64,000 bases of DNA from Actinomycetospora soli (GTDB lineage: Bacteria; Actinomycetota; Actinomycetes; Mycobacteriales; Pseudonocardiaceae). Made by a program: the position numbers and the translations under genes. The notes beneath the pieces were generated by a model that worked only from the letters and a program-made list of their open reading frames with translations, had not been told where the DNA came from and searched no databases. This document shows, one piece after another, positions 1-8,468 of this stretch. The DNA lies in assembly GCF_021026295.1 (NCBI RefSeq), contig NZ_JAJNDA010000011.1, positions 1 through 64,000 of the forward strand, read 5' to 3'. Every line of letters begins with the position of its first letter. The stretch's first letter is position 1.

Positions 1-2
1 TG

Positions 3-158
3 GGCAACGGGCGCGGGAACTGCGTGCGCGGCAACCACCTCAAAGAACTGCCCGGGTGGGTCACCGAACTGCTCCACGACGGCTTCGGGCCGCATCCGCA
101 CACCGTCCGGACCACCACCCCGACCGGCCACACCTACACCAGCCGAGCCGGACCATGA
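3..158 (+). CDS. C-terminal fragment of a DUF222/HNH endonuclease-like protein
   Basis: The frame is open from the left edge of the window and ends in TGA at 156-158, so only the last 51 residues are present. They contain the Cys-x4-Asn-His stretch followed by Leu-Lys-Glu-Leu-Pro-Gly-Trp, and a tail rich in His-Thr-Thr-Thr-Pro-Thr-Gly-His-Thr-Tyr. That is how actinobacterial DUF222 (REP13E12-type) proteins with a C-terminal HNH nuclease domain end. These proteins are abundant in Pseudonocardiaceae and often counted as repeats, but their biological role is not established. The catalytic part of the HNH lies outside the window. Confidence 0.6.
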   Translation, partial: GNGRGNCVRGNHLKELPGWVTELLHDGFGPHPHTVRTTTPTGHTYTSRAGP

Positions 159-184
159 GGCGTCCCCGGCCTACCGTGGTCGGT

Positions 185-1117
185 GTGGACCTCAGGATCT
201 TCACCGAGCCCCAGCAGGGCGCGACCTACGGCGACCTGCTGCGGGTCGCCCGTGCCGCCGAGGACGCGGGGTACGACGCGTTCTTCCGGTCCGACCACTA
301 CCGCGCGATGGGCGGCGTGTCCGGCGAGCCGGGCCCGACCGACGCGTGGACGACGCTGTCGGCGCTCGCCGTGCAGACCGAGCGCATCCGCCTGGGCACG
401 CTCGTCACGTCGGCGACGTTCCGGCTGCCGGGGCCGCTGGCGATTCAGGTCGCGCAGGCCGACCAGATGTCCGGCGGCCGCGTCGAGCTCGGGCTCGGCG
501 CCGGCTGGTTCGAGGCGGAGCACACCGGCTACGGCATCCCGTTCCCGCCGACCCGCGAGCGGTTCGCCCGGCTGGCCGAGCAGCTCGCCGTCATCACCGG
601 CCTGTGGTCGACCCCGGCGGGCGAGTCGTTCGCCTTCTCCGGCGAGCACTACACGCTCGTCGACTCGCCCGCGCTGCCGAAGCCGGTGCAGCAGCCGCTG
701 CCCGTGATCGTCGGCGGGACCGGGCCGCGACGGACCCCGGCGCTCGCCGCGCGGTTCGCCACCGAGTTCAACCTGCCCTTCGTCCCGCTGGAGCAGGCCG
801 TCCAGCAGGTCGACCGGGTCGCGGCGGCGTGCACCGAGGCGGGCCGGGACCCGGGGTCGATCACCCGCTCGGTCGCGCACACGCTCGTCGTCGGGAAGGA
901 CGGGACCGCCGTGGCCCGGCGCGCGCAGGAGCTCGGGGTCGACGCCGAGCAGCTCGCGGACAACCCGCTCGCCGGCACGCCCGCGCAGATCGTCGACGCG
1001 CTCGGCACGTGGCGCGAACGTACCGGGATCCGCCGGGTCTACCTCCAGGTGCTCGACCTCGCCGACCTCGACACCGTCGAGCTGGTGGCCTCGGAGGTGG
1101 CGCCCCAGCTCGGGTAG
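185..1117 (+). CDS. F420-dependent LLM-class oxidoreductase
   Basis: A luciferase-like (LLM) flavin/deazaflavin oxidoreductase of about 310 residues, a TIM-barrel enzyme expected to use coenzyme F420 in the cytoplasm; the substrate is unknown. The N-terminus reads DLRIFTEPQQGATYGDLLRV, and RSDHY, the GLGAGWFEAEH segment and PVIVGG follow in family order. An in-frame ATG at 155 overlaps the TGA of the upstream gene, but the family normally begins at DLRIF. A TACCGT hexamer at 172-177 sits seven bases before GTG 185, which fits a leaderless transcript, so I chose 185. The F420 biosynthesis genes fbiA and fbiB lie 10 kb downstream. Its 3' end overlaps a small gene on the other strand. Confidence 0.85.
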   Translation: MDLRIFTEPQQGATYGDLLRVARAAEDAGYDAFFRSDHYRAMGGVSGEPGPTDAWTTLSALAVQTERIRLGTLVTSATFRLPGPLAIQVAQADQMSGGRVELGLGAGWFEAEHTGYGIPFPPTRERFARLAEQLAVITGLWSTPAGESFAFSGEHYTLVDSPALPKPVQQPLPVIVGGTGPRRTPALAARFATEFNLPFVPLEQAVQQVDRVAAACTEAGRDPGSITRSVAHTLVVGKDGTAVARRAQELGVDAEQLADNPLAGTPAQIVDALGTWRERTGIRRVYLQVLDLADLDTVELVASEVAPQLG

Positions 1118-1215
1118 AGCACGCGGTGCGCCCCGCACGCGCAGCGCTGGTAGCGCACGGGGCCGTCGCTGGTGAGGTGGCGGGAGGTGGTGGTCCACCG
1201 GTGGCTCGCGGTCAT
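1039..1215 (-). CDS. small CxC protein, conserved-looking, function unknown
   Basis: A 58-residue frame on the minus strand, convergent with and overlapping the 3' end of the LLM oxidoreductase by 79 bases. The first half reads RWTTTSRHLTSDG, then VRYQRCACGAHRVL, which resembles short actinobacterial proteins with a single Cys-x-Cys motif after a Thr/Ser/Arg-rich start; this family resemblance is from memory. A CACGCT hexamer (plus-strand 1223-1228) lies seven bases before the ATG, matching the leaderless pattern of other genes here. The C-terminal part, which overlaps the neighbour, has low information. The two cysteines alone cannot define a zinc site, so function stays open. Confidence 0.5.
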   Translation of the reverse strand: MTASHRWTTTSRHLTSDGPVRYQRCACGAHRVLYPSWGATSEATSSTVSRSARSSTWR

Positions 1216-1241
1216 GGCCCCGAGCGTGCTGTCATGGCCTC

Positions 1242-1784
1242 GTGCACCTCAACCCTTACGGGCGTGACGCGGTCCTCCTCGCGGCGGATCTCGCCAACGA
1301 CCCGCCCGCGGGGCGCCGGGAGCTGGTCGACCGCTGCCGGGACGCGGGCCTCGTCGTCGACGCCACCGCCGAGGACGACCTCGAGCGCACCCGCGAGGTG
1401 CTCGACCGGTGGGTGCGGATCGTCGACGCCCCCGTGGCGGCGGAGCGGGCGGAGCGCACCAACGAGCTGCTGGCGGAGTTCTGCGGACACCCCCGCATGA
1501 CCGACCACGATTCGACGGAGCACGCCGATGGGGGGTACCACCTGCACTTCCGGGACGCGGACCTGCCGGTCGGGCGCGTGCTGTGCTCGCTGATCGCGAT
1601 GGGGACGGCGCTGCACCTGGCGGGCCGCGGGATGCACCGGCTCGGCCGCTGCGCGGTCGAGGGCTGCGACCGCGTGTACGCCGACGTCTCGCGGACCGGG
1701 CGGCAGCGCTACTGCTCCACGGCCTGCGCGAACCGCGACGCCGTACGTCGGCACCGGTCGCGAGAGCAAGCCCACGAACGGTAG
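1242..1784 (+). CDS. CGNR zinc-finger transcription regulator
   Basis: A 180-residue protein with the two-part layout of the CGNR/ABATE family: a helical N-terminal ligand-like region (about 1-130) and a C-terminal zinc finger. The finger has Cys pairs in RCAVEGCDRVYAD and RYCSTACANRDAVRRHRSR; CANR replaces the canonical CGNR. Such proteins are thought to be stress-responsive DNA-binding regulators. The GTG start at 1242 gives the usual start at a short His-Leu-Asn segment. It sits head-to-head with the small gene at 1039-1215 and 63 bases upstream of the acyl-CoA dehydrogenase, which it might regulate; that is inference from position only. Confidence 0.8.
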   Translation: MHLNPYGRDAVLLAADLANDPPAGRRELVDRCRDAGLVVDATAEDDLERTREVLDRWVRIVDAPVAAERAERTNELLAEFCGHPRMTDHDSTEHADGGYHLHFRDADLPVGRVLCSLIAMGTALHLAGRGMHRLGRCAVEGCDRVYADVSRTGRQRYCSTACANRDAVRRHRSREQAHER

Positions 1785-1847
1785 GACGTCCAACCATCCG
1801 GTTGTACCGTGAGTCACGAGTACGTTTCGGTTGGGGAGGAGTTCGCG

Positions 1848-3005
1848 GTGAACCCGGAGTTCGACGTCTACGACCTGGGCGAGGAGCGGGCCGCGCTGCG
1901 CGAGGCCATCCGCGCGCTGAGCGAGAAGGAGATCGCGCCGTTCGCGGCGGAGGTCGACCAGCAGGCCCGGTTCCCGCAGGAGGCCCGCGAAGCGCTGACC
2001 GCCTCGGGCTTCCACGCCATCCACATCCCGGAGCAGTACTCCGGTGAGGGCGCGGACTCGATCGTGGCGTGCATGGTCATCGAGGAGGTCGCGCGCGTCG
2101 ACGCGTCGGCCTCGCTGATCCCCGCGGTGAACAAGCTCGGCTCGATGCCGATCATCCTGTCCGGCTCCGAGGAGCTGAAGCAGGAGGTGCTGCCGACCAT
2201 CGCGAGCGGCCAGTCGATGATCAGCTACGCGCTCTCCGAGCGGGAGGCGGGCTCCGACACGGTCTCGATGCGCACGCGTGCCCAGCAGGACGGCGACGAC
2301 TGGATCCTCAACGGCACCAAGTGCTGGATCACCAACGGCGGCGTCTCCGACTGGTACACCGTCATGGCCAAGACCGACCCCGACAAGGGCGCGAACGGCA
2401 TCTCCGCCTTCGTGGTGCACAAGGACGACCCGGGCTTCTCGGTCGGCCCGAAGGAGCACAAGCTCGGCATCAAGGGCTCGCCCACCACCGAGATCTACTT
2501 CGAGAACTGCCGCGTCCCCGGCCGCCGGATCATCGGCGAGCCCGGCACGGGCCTCAAGACCGCCTTCGCGACGCTCGACCACACCCGCCCGACGATCGGC
2601 GCGCAGGCCGTCGGGATCGCGCAGGGCGCCCTCGACGCGGCGGTCGACTACGTCAAGGACCGCAAGCAGTTCGGCAAGGCCGTCTCGGACTTCCAGGGCG
2701 TCCAGTTCATGATCGCCGACATGGCGATGAAGATCGAGGCGGCCCGCCACCTCGTCTACGTCGCCGCGGCCAAGGCCGAGCGGGGCGAGAAGAACATCGG
2801 CCTCGTCGCCTCGGCGTCGAAGTGCTTCGCCTCGGACGTCGCGATGGAGGTGACCACCGACGCCGTCCAGCTGTTCGGCGGCGCCGGCTACACCACCGAC
2901 TTCCCGGTCGAGCGCATGATGCGCGACGCGAAGATCACGCAGATCTATGAGGGCACCAACCAGATCCAGCGCATGGTCATGGGCCGCCAGGTCCTGCGCG
3001 GCTAG
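1848..3005 (+). CDS. acyl-CoA dehydrogenase
   Basis: An FAD-dependent acyl-CoA dehydrogenase of 385 residues, catalysing alpha,beta-desaturation of acyl-CoA with electrons passed to ETF. Family segments are present in order: YALSEREAGSDTVSM, the central WITNGGVSDWY, the RKQFGKAVSDFQGVQ helix, and the C-terminal QIYEGTNQIQRMVMGRQVL, whose Glu is the usual catalytic base in short-chain type enzymes. I chose GTG 1848 because GGGGAGGAG lies just upstream; an in-frame GTG at 1809 would add 13 residues. The stop codon overlaps the stop of the opposite gene in a shared CTAG at 3002-3005. The M. tuberculosis counterpart is probably FadE25 (Rv3274c), from memory. Confidence 0.93.
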   Translation: MNPEFDVYDLGEERAALREAIRALSEKEIAPFAAEVDQQARFPQEAREALTASGFHAIHIPEQYSGEGADSIVACMVIEEVARVDASASLIPAVNKLGSMPIILSGSEELKQEVLPTIASGQSMISYALSEREAGSDTVSMRTRAQQDGDDWILNGTKCWITNGGVSDWYTVMAKTDPDKGANGISAFVVHKDDPGFSVGPKEHKLGIKGSPTTEIYFENCRVPGRRIIGEPGTGLKTAFATLDHTRPTIGAQAVGIAQGALDAAVDYVKDRKQFGKAVSDFQGVQFMIADMAMKIEAARHLVYVAAAKAERGEKNIGLVASASKCFASDVAMEVTTDAVQLFGGAGYTTDFPVERMMRDAKITQIYEGTNQIQRMVMGRQVLRG

Positions 3006-3700
3006 AGCCGGTCCGTGCACCTCTCGGCCTCGGCCCGCCGGTCGAGCGCCGAGAGGTCCGCGTGCCGGACCTGGACGAGCGACCCGCCGCCCGCGAGGAC
3101 GGCGAGCAGCCCGTCCACCAGGCCGCCCTCGGCCACCACGGGCCAGTCGGCCGTGGAGAGCAGCCGCGTGTCGGCGCCGTGGCCGAGCTCCGCGGCCCGT
3201 CGTCGGGACAGGTCCACCACCGCGTCCACGGTCGCGTCGCCGAGTGCCGGAGCGCTCCCGGCGACCGGCTCCGGCGTGAAGTGGTCCCCGTGCATCCGGA
3301 CCTCGCTCGCGTAGTCGACGGCGTCGGCCGGCAGGTCCGCGAGCGGGCGCCCGAAGGCGTCCAGCGAGAACCCGACGAGCAGCGGGGCGTCGACGTCGAG
3401 GTGCTCGGCGTCGACCAGCGCGACCGCCGCGTCGGAGTCGACGACGTGCGCCCCGCACCACCAAGCCCCGAGCAGTGCGACGGCCTTCTGCCAGTGCGCC
3501 GGCAGCGCCACCGACACGCGCGTCCCGGGCTCGACGTCGCACTCGTCGCGGAGCAGGTTGGCGGTCTTGGCCACCCAGTTCGCCAGGGTCTCGCCGGAGA
3601 ACTCGAGCCGCTCGCCGCTCGCGTCGTCGTAGAACGTGATCAGCGGGCGGCGGGCGTCGGCGGCGAGGACGGGGGCCAGCAGCGCGTCGGTGACGGTCAT
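3002..3700 (-). CDS. TIGR03089 family protein
   Basis: A 232-residue actinobacterial protein that resembles only the N-terminal part of AMP-binding (acyl-CoA synthetase-like) enzymes: LITFYDDASGERLEFSGETL, then the hydrophobic helix of the ANL fold around residues 60-90 (LPAHWQKAVALLGAWWCGAHV). The nucleotide-binding and C-terminal lid motifs of a working synthetase are absent, so catalysis is doubtful. The gene lies 23 bases downstream of the LCP gene on the same strand, an arrangement also known from Rv3267-Rv3268 of M. tuberculosis. A link to cell-wall assembly is inferred from that conserved pairing. Function unknown. Confidence 0.85.
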   Translation of the reverse strand: MTVTDALLAPVLAADARRPLITFYDDASGERLEFSGETLANWVAKTANLLRDECDVEPGTRVSVALPAHWQKAVALLGAWWCGAHVVDSDAAVALVDAEHLDVDAPLLVGFSLDAFGRPLADLPADAVDYASEVRMHGDHFTPEPVAGSAPALGDATVDAVVDLSRRRAAELGHGADTRLLSTADWPVVAEGGLVDGLLAVLAGGGSLVQVRHADLSALDRRAEAERCTDRL

Positions 3701-3723
3701 CGGGCGGCGAGCCTAGTCGCCGC

Positions 3724-5493
3724 TCAGTTGACGCAGGGGATGCCGTCCGCGGTGATCGGCGGCTGCGGCGGCGGGGGTGGCGCACTGTCCGCGCTGTCCG
3801 AGGGCGCCACCACGGCGCCCGGGCCGCGGTAGTCCGACGCCAGCAGCACCTGCACCACGTTCGGCGGGACCGAGGCGTCGGCCCGGGTCGGCAGCCCGCC
3901 CAGCGCCCGGGCGACCACGCCCGCCCCGGCGTCCCCGCCGGGCCCGAAGACGATCGCCGAGGTCGTCGCGGGCTGGTCGGCGTTGCCGGAGCGCAGCTGC
4001 GTGTAGCCCTGGGCGCCGAGGATCTGGACGACGCGGGCGGCGGCCCCGCCGGTGCCGGAGGCGTTGCGGACGTCCACCGGGATCTGGGCCGGCGCCGGCC
4101 CGGTGGGCACCACCGGGGTGTCCTCGGGGCCGATCGCGTCGGAGACGAACCGCTTGACCTCGCTCTCGTTCACCTTGAGCGCGTCCCCGGCGCTGGTGCT
4201 GACCCCGCCCTCGGTGGGGATCGTCATGAAGGTGACCGCGCCGCCGCTGACGCCCTGCATCTGCTGGGCGAACCCCAGCAGGTCCCAGTTGCCGTCGAGG
4301 ACGACCGACTGCTTCACCGCGTCGAGCAGCCGGCCCAGCGTGATCGGGTCGGCGAGGGTGCCGGCGGAGAGGACCTTGTGCGAGAGCCCGGCGAGGAAGG
4401 CCTGCTGACGGCGCACGCGGTCGAGGTCGCCGAGCGGCAGGCCGTGGCGCTGGCGCACGAACGCGAGGGCGTCGTGGCCCGACACCGACCGCGGTCCGGC
4501 CGCGAAGTGGGCGCCGGAGAAGTCGTCGTCCACCCGGTTCTTGAGACAGACGTCGACGCCGCCGATGGCGTTGGTGAGGTTGAAGAACCCGAGCAGGTTG
4601 ATCTCGGCGTAGTGGTCGACCCCGATGCCGGTGAGCTCCTGGACCGTCTCGACGAGCGCGGCGCGGCCGGCCTCCGAGGACCGGACGTCGACGTCGCGCG
4701 GGTCGGCGTCGCCCTCGGACACCAGCTTCTGGGCCATCGCGGCCTTCGCGCCCGGGTAGACCGAGTTGAGCTTCCCCTTGCCCGACGACCAGGGCAGCCC
4801 GACGTAGCTGTCGCGGGGCAGCGAGAAGGCGACCGCGCGGCTGCCGTCGTTCGGCACCCGCACCAGGATCATCGAGTCGGTGTTCAGCTCGCCGTCGGCC
4901 GAGCCGGCGTCGAGCTGGGCGAGCACGTCGCGCGGCAGCGGGTTGCCCTGCGCGTCGTTCCGGCTGTCGGTCCCCACGAGCAGGATGTCGGTGGCCCCGT
5001 CGGCCGCCGTGCCCTTCCTCGACAGTGCGCCCGACGTCGCGAAGCTGCCGGAGAGCGCCGCCCAGGCGGTGCCGCTGACGGCGAGGATCAGCACGGACAT
5101 CACGGTCACGACGACGCGCAGCATCCGCCACGGCCGCCGGCGGGGACCGTCGGCCGGGGGCTCGGGCCTGGGCGGCGCCGGCCGCGGCGGCGCGGGCCGC
5201 GACGGCGGGCCGGGCGGGCGGTCGCCGGGCGAGCGGGGCGGGCCCTCGCGCAGGGCGACCGACGACGGCGGCCGGCCCATCCCGGCCGGGGCGTCGCGGC
5301 CCGCGGGCCCGGCGGGGCGCAGCTCGCGGAGGTCGCTGCGCCGCAGCCGTGCCGAGGCACCTCCGGCCTGCGGGGGCGGACCACCGCGCGGCGGCTCGCG
5401 GCGGCGCTCGGCCTCCGGCGGCGCCGGCCGTCCCGCGGAGGGGCCGAACCGCCGTGCGGGATCGCGACGGGAACGCCCACGGTCGTCGTCCAC
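3724..5493 (-). CDS. LCP (LytR-CpsA-Psr) family cell-wall polymer ligase
   Basis: A 589-residue membrane protein. Residues 1-120 are a charged Pro/Arg-rich cytoplasmic tail. One membrane segment follows at about 126-148 (VVVTVMSVLILAVSGTAWAA). The LCP catalytic domain comes next, with ILLVGTDSR, NTDSMILVRV and FSLPRDSYVGLP, whose Asp and Arg residues bind the lipid pyrophosphate. A LytR_C domain at about 455-545 begins VDVRNASGTGGAAARV. LCP enzymes transfer lipid-linked glycans, such as arabinogalactan in this order, onto peptidoglycan outside the membrane. The gene is divergent from rmlD and adjacent to wbbL, which help make the linker and galactan precursors. The ATG at 5493 has no clear competitor. 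Confidence 0.92.
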   Translation of the reverse strand: MDDDRGRSRRDPARRFGPSAGRPAPPEAERRREPPRGGPPPQAGGASARLRRSDLRELRPAGPAGRDAPAGMGRPPSSVALREGPPRSPGDRPPGPPSRPAPPRPAPPRPEPPADGPRRRPWRMLRVVVTVMSVLILAVSGTAWAALSGSFATSGALSRKGTAADGATDILLVGTDSRNDAQGNPLPRDVLAQLDAGSADGELNTDSMILVRVPNDGSRAVAFSLPRDSYVGLPWSSGKGKLNSVYPGAKAAMAQKLVSEGDADPRDVDVRSSEAGRAALVETVQELTGIGVDHYAEINLLGFFNLTNAIGGVDVCLKNRVDDDFSGAHFAAGPRSVSGHDALAFVRQRHGLPLGDLDRVRRQQAFLAGLSHKVLSAGTLADPITLGRLLDAVKQSVVLDGNWDLLGFAQQMQGVSGGAVTFMTIPTEGGVSTSAGDALKVNESEVKRFVSDAIGPEDTPVVPTGPAPAQIPVDVRNASGTGGAAARVVQILGAQGYTQLRSGNADQPATTSAIVFGPGGDAGAGVVARALGGLPTRADASVPPNVVQVLLASDYRGPGAVVAPSDSADSAPPPPPQPPITADGIPCVN

Positions 5494-5728
5494 GGTGCGC
5501 CTCCCCTCACGGTCTGAAGTCAGCGGCGGTTCTCAGTGTCGTGCATCGATGGTCGTCGGTGGGTCGCCCCCGGAGACATCGTCGTCCCGGTCGACCGGCT
5601 CAAGGGCAGGCTAGACGGCCTCACCCGGGTTTCTCGGGCACCACCCGTTCGGACCCGCCGCGGCGCGTCGGAGGATGACACAGCATCACCCGCCCGTGCG
5701 GGTCGGGATCGATCTTCGGAGGCTGCGC

Positions 5729-6631
5729 GTGCGGTGGATGGTGACGGGAGCGGGCGGGGCGCTCGGGACGGACCTCGTCCGGGTGCTGACCACGAGCGGT
5801 GAGCGGTTCCGCGCGTTCGTGCGCGCCGACCTCGACATCACCGACGCCGAGGCGGTCGACGCGGCCGTGGCCGACTGGGCGGGCGGCGTCGACGAGCCGG
5901 CCGTCCTGCTCAACGCCGCCGCCTTCACCGCGGTGGACCTCGCCGAGACCGACCCCGACGCGGCCCGCGCCGCGCACGCGGTGAACGCCGACGCCCCCGG
6001 CTACCTCGCCGCTGCGTGCGCCCGGCACGGCGCCCGGCTCGTGCACGTCTCCACTGACTACGTGTTCGACGGGCGCGGGCCCGCGGGACGACCCGGCGCG
6101 GGTTACGAGCCCGACGACCCCACCGGCGCCCGCAGTGTCTACGGCCGCACGAAGGAGCTGGGCGAGCAGCGCGTGCGGGACGCGCTCGACGCCCACCACG
6201 TCGTGCGCACCGCCTGGGTCTACGGCGACACCGGCAGCAACTTCGTCGCGACGATGGCGCGGCTGGCCGGCCGGCGGGACACCCTCGACGTCGTCGACGA
6301 CCAGCACGGGTCCCCGACGTGGTCGGCCGACCTCGCGGCGGCGCTCGTGGCGCTGGGCCGCTCGGACGCGCCCGCCGGGACCCTGCACGCGACGGGTGGC
6401 GGCGCCACGACCTGGTGCGGGTTCGCGCGCGCCGTGTTCGAGGAGCTCGGCGCGGACCCGCAGCGCGTCCGCGGCTGCACCACCGACCAGTTCCCCCGGC
6501 CTGCGCCGCGTCCGGCCTGGTCGGTGCTCTCCCCGGACTCGTGGACCGCCGCCGGACTCGCGCCGCTGCCCGACTGGCGCGACGCGCTGCACGCGGCCGT
6601 CGACCGCCACCCGGAGCTGCTGGGCCGCTGA
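5729..6631 (+). CDS. rmlD: dTDP-4-dehydrorhamnose reductase
   Basis: The last step of dTDP-L-rhamnose synthesis, an NAD(P)H-dependent short-chain reductase of 300 residues. It shows the N-terminal nucleotide-binding VTGAGGALG, the catalytic STDYVFDG and YGRTKELGEQ (Tyr and Lys of the active site), and AWVYGDTGSNFV. GTG 5729 gives the standard start VRWMVTGAGG and has CGGAGG at 5717-5722; an upstream ATG at 5675 would add an unlikely 18-residue leader. Rhamnose is the linker sugar between peptidoglycan and arabinogalactan. The next envelope gene, wbbL, is the rhamnosyltransferase that would use the product. Confidence 0.92.
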   Translation: MRWMVTGAGGALGTDLVRVLTTSGERFRAFVRADLDITDAEAVDAAVADWAGGVDEPAVLLNAAAFTAVDLAETDPDAARAAHAVNADAPGYLAAACARHGARLVHVSTDYVFDGRGPAGRPGAGYEPDDPTGARSVYGRTKELGEQRVRDALDAHHVVRTAWVYGDTGSNFVATMARLAGRRDTLDVVDDQHGSPTWSADLAAALVALGRSDAPAGTLHATGGGATTWCGFARAVFEELGADPQRVRGCTTDQFPRPAPRPAWSVLSPDSWTAAGLAPLPDWRDALHAAVDRHPELLGR

Positions 6632-6757
6632 CGGGACCGGAGAGCCCGTCCGGCGCACACCCGACGTCGGGAAGATCATCCGGGAGCGGGCCGAAGATTT
6701 TCCGGGGCATGTCGGCGACGAACCGTCACCTCCCGGCGCCGCGCGCGTTCACGTCGT

Positions 6758-7012
6758 ATGGCGTTGGAGACGGTGCTGCTCGCCCTGCTGGGCGTGGTCG
6801 CGGTCTGGCTCGTGATCGACGCGGGCCGCGAGCGTCACCGGCTGCGGGCCCGCATGGACCGCGCCACGCGCCGGACGGCGACGCCGCCCCCGCCGCGGGT
6901 CGCGCCCCCGGCCCGCCCCGCCCGGTCCGCGCCGAACACCGGCGGCCTCGGGCCCGGGTCCTGGCAGTACTGGCCGGTCGCGCTCCCGGCCACCGACGAG
7001 ACGCGCCGCTAG
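6758..7012 (+). CDS. small membrane-anchored protein
   Basis: An 84-residue protein between rmlD and wbbL. Residues 3-20 (LETVLLALLGVVAVWLVI) form one membrane helix, followed by a basic stretch and a Pro/Ala/Arg-rich tail ending near GSWQYWPVALPATDE. The composition fits an actinobacterial small membrane protein with a disordered cytoplasmic tail. I recognise no family. Its position inside the rhamnose cluster suggests, but does not show, an envelope role. Confidence 0.6.
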   Translation: MALETVLLALLGVVAVWLVIDAGRERHRLRARMDRATRRTATPPPPRVAPPARPARSAPNTGGLGPGSWQYWPVALPATDETRR

Positions 7013-7057
7013 ACCCTCCTGTCCGACGCCGGACCGTCCCCGGCCAGGATGGTCGAC

Positions 7058-7915
7058 ATGTCCTACGGAGACGAGCTCGCCGTCGTCGTCGTGACCTACT
7101 CGCCGGGTGACTCGCTCCCCGCGTTCCTGGACTCGCTGAGCGGGGCCACCACCCGCCGACCCGTCGTGGTGCTCGCCGACAACGGTTCGACCGACGGCGT
7201 CCCCGAGGCGGCCGCCGCCGCGGGCCGGGCGCAGCTGCTGCCGATGGGGGAGAACCTCGGCTACGGCGCGGCGGCCAACCGCGCGGTCGCGGGCCTGCCC
7301 CGCGAGGTCGGCTGGGTGCTGGTGTCCAACCCGGACATCGTCCTCGGCCCGGGGTCGCTCGACCGGCTCCTCGAGGCGGCCGCCCGCCGGCCCCGCGCCG
7401 GCGCGCTCGGCCCGCTCATCCGCACCGACGGGGAGGTCTACCCGTCGGCGCGGCTCGTCCCGTCGCTCGGTCGCGGGGTGGGGCACGCCGTGTTCGGCGC
7501 GGTGTGGCCCGCGAACCCCTGGACCCGCTCCTACCGGCAGGAGGGGGCGGTCGCCGAGCGGACCGCCGGCTGGCTCTCGGGCTCGTGCGTGCTGCTCCGG
7601 AGGGCGGCGTGGGACTCGGTCGACGGCTTCGACCCACGCTTCTTCATGTACTTCGAGGACGTCGACCTCGGCGACCGGCTCGGCCGGGCCGGGTGGCTCA
7701 ACGTCTACGTGCCGGAGGCCGAGGTCGTGCACACCGGCGGGCACGCGACCGAGGCCGACGTCCCGACGTCCGCGCGGATGCTCCGGGAGCACCACCGCAG
7801 CGCCTACCGGTTCCTGGCCGACCGCTACCGCGGCCGGCGCTGGGCCCCGCTGCGGGCCGGCCTGCGCGCGGCGCTCGGGGTGCGGGCGCGCTGGAGCACG
7901 CGGCACGCGGCCTGA
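7058..7915 (+). CDS. wbbL: GT2 rhamnosyltransferase, WbbL-like
   Basis: A family 2 glycosyltransferase of about 285 residues, probably the dTDP-Rha:GlcNAc-PP-decaprenol rhamnosyltransferase that completes the arabinogalactan linker on the cytoplasmic membrane face. Visible motifs are VVVTYSPGDSL, LADNGSTDG, a nucleotide-sugar binding SNPDIVLGPGSL, GSCVLLRRAAWDSVDGFDPRFF and the acceptor-side FEDVDLGDRLGRAGW. Two ATGs compete, 7049 and 7058. A CAGGAT hexamer at 7045-7050 ends seven bases before 7058, so 7058 is the leaderless start. The order rmlD-wbbL-mannose-1-P guanylyltransferase is the same as Rv3266c-Rv3265c-Rv3264c. Confidence 0.9.
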   Translation: MSYGDELAVVVVTYSPGDSLPAFLDSLSGATTRRPVVVLADNGSTDGVPEAAAAAGRAQLLPMGENLGYGAAANRAVAGLPREVGWVLVSNPDIVLGPGSLDRLLEAAARRPRAGALGPLIRTDGEVYPSARLVPSLGRGVGHAVFGAVWPANPWTRSYRQEGAVAERTAGWLSGSCVLLRRAAWDSVDGFDPRFFMYFEDVDLGDRLGRAGWLNVYVPEAEVVHTGGHATEADVPTSARMLREHHRSAYRFLADRYRGRRWAPLRAGLRAALGVRARWSTRHAA

Positions 7916-7930
7916 GGGCTGCCGCTCCCG

Positions 7931-7985
7931 TGGCAGGAATGCGTCATTGCTGTCACCTCATGGCAGCAACGACGCGTTCCTGTCA
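7931..7985. repeat. dispersed palindromic repeat, copy A
   Basis: Two 25-base arms (7931-7955 and 7961-7985) begin TGGCAGGAATGC and TGGCAGCAACGA and end TTGCTGTCA and TTCCTGTCA. The second arm is the reverse complement of the first at 21 of 25 positions, so the whole forms a hairpin with a 5-base loop. The same module occurs at 53044-53095 and 58646-58697. Copy A lies between the convergent ends of wbbL and the next gene, so it could also act as a two-way terminator. Confidence 0.75.
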
Positions 7986-8000
7986 CGAGCGGGACGGGCG

Positions 8001-8468
8001 TCAGCGGCGGAACAGACGCTTCCAGAACGGCACCTTGACGCCGACCGGTGGCGTCGTGGGGGAGTCGTCCGGGCGCGGCTGGTCCTCCCGGCCGCGGTCC
8101 TGCGCCGGGAACGGCGCCGTCGGCGGCCGGGTCGCGGCGGTGCGCACGGTCGGCGCCTCGGCCGGCACGGGCCGCATCAGGGTCGGATCCGAGACCTCGA
8201 CGGGGGTCGTCTCCGGCTCGCGCGGAGCCCATCCGGGAGGCTGGCGGTGCCGCCCGTCCCGGTGGCCCAGCTCGCCCGGTGACGGCCGATAGTGACGCTG
8301 GGTGGTCACTTCGTCGCTCGGGCGAAGGGCTGACTGGGGAATCATCTGCGTGGCCGACGCGTCGAAGGGTGACTCAGCGCTGTCGGGGGTCACCACGGTG
8401 GCGTTGCGTTGCTGCGCCCGGACGATAGCCTCCTGGGCGCGGTCCCACGCGTTCGACGGCTCCACCAC
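8001..8468 (-). CDS. hypothetical protein, disordered
   Basis: A 155-residue protein with an N-terminal helix (VEPSNAWDRAQEAIVRAQQR), then a long Pro/Thr/Glu/Arg-rich region without predicted fold, and a basic C-terminus KVPFWKRLFRR. The tail could bind membrane phospholipid or nucleic acid; this is inference from charge. CAGGAG lies about five bases before the GTG at 8468. It is convergent with wbbL, with dispersed repeat A between them, and divergent from the pyrophosphorylase gene. I recognise no family. Confidence 0.6.
   Translation of the reverse strand: MVEPSNAWDRAQEAIVRAQQRNATVVTPDSAESPFDASATQMIPQSALRPSDEVTTQRHYRPSPGELGHRDGRHRQPPGWAPREPETTPVEVSDPTLMRPVPAEAPTVRTAATRPPTAPFPAQDRGREDQPRPDDSPTTPPVGVKVPFWKRLFRR

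Noticed and set aside
56-154. N-terminal extension of the LLM oxidoreductase frame
   Set aside because: The extra residues are encoded by the overlapping DUF222/HNH tail in another frame, are Arg/His/Pro-rich and absent from the family; 185 has a promoter element.
134-1198. Long minus-strand frame opposite the oxidoreductase
   Set aside because: Antisense shadow caused by high GC at third positions; Arg/Gly-rich and without family motifs.
2384-2395. CGACAAGG-like word inside the acyl-CoA dehydrogenase gene
   Set aside because: A single isolated match in coding sequence encoding Asp-Lys-Gly; lacks the 32-base partner, so chance.
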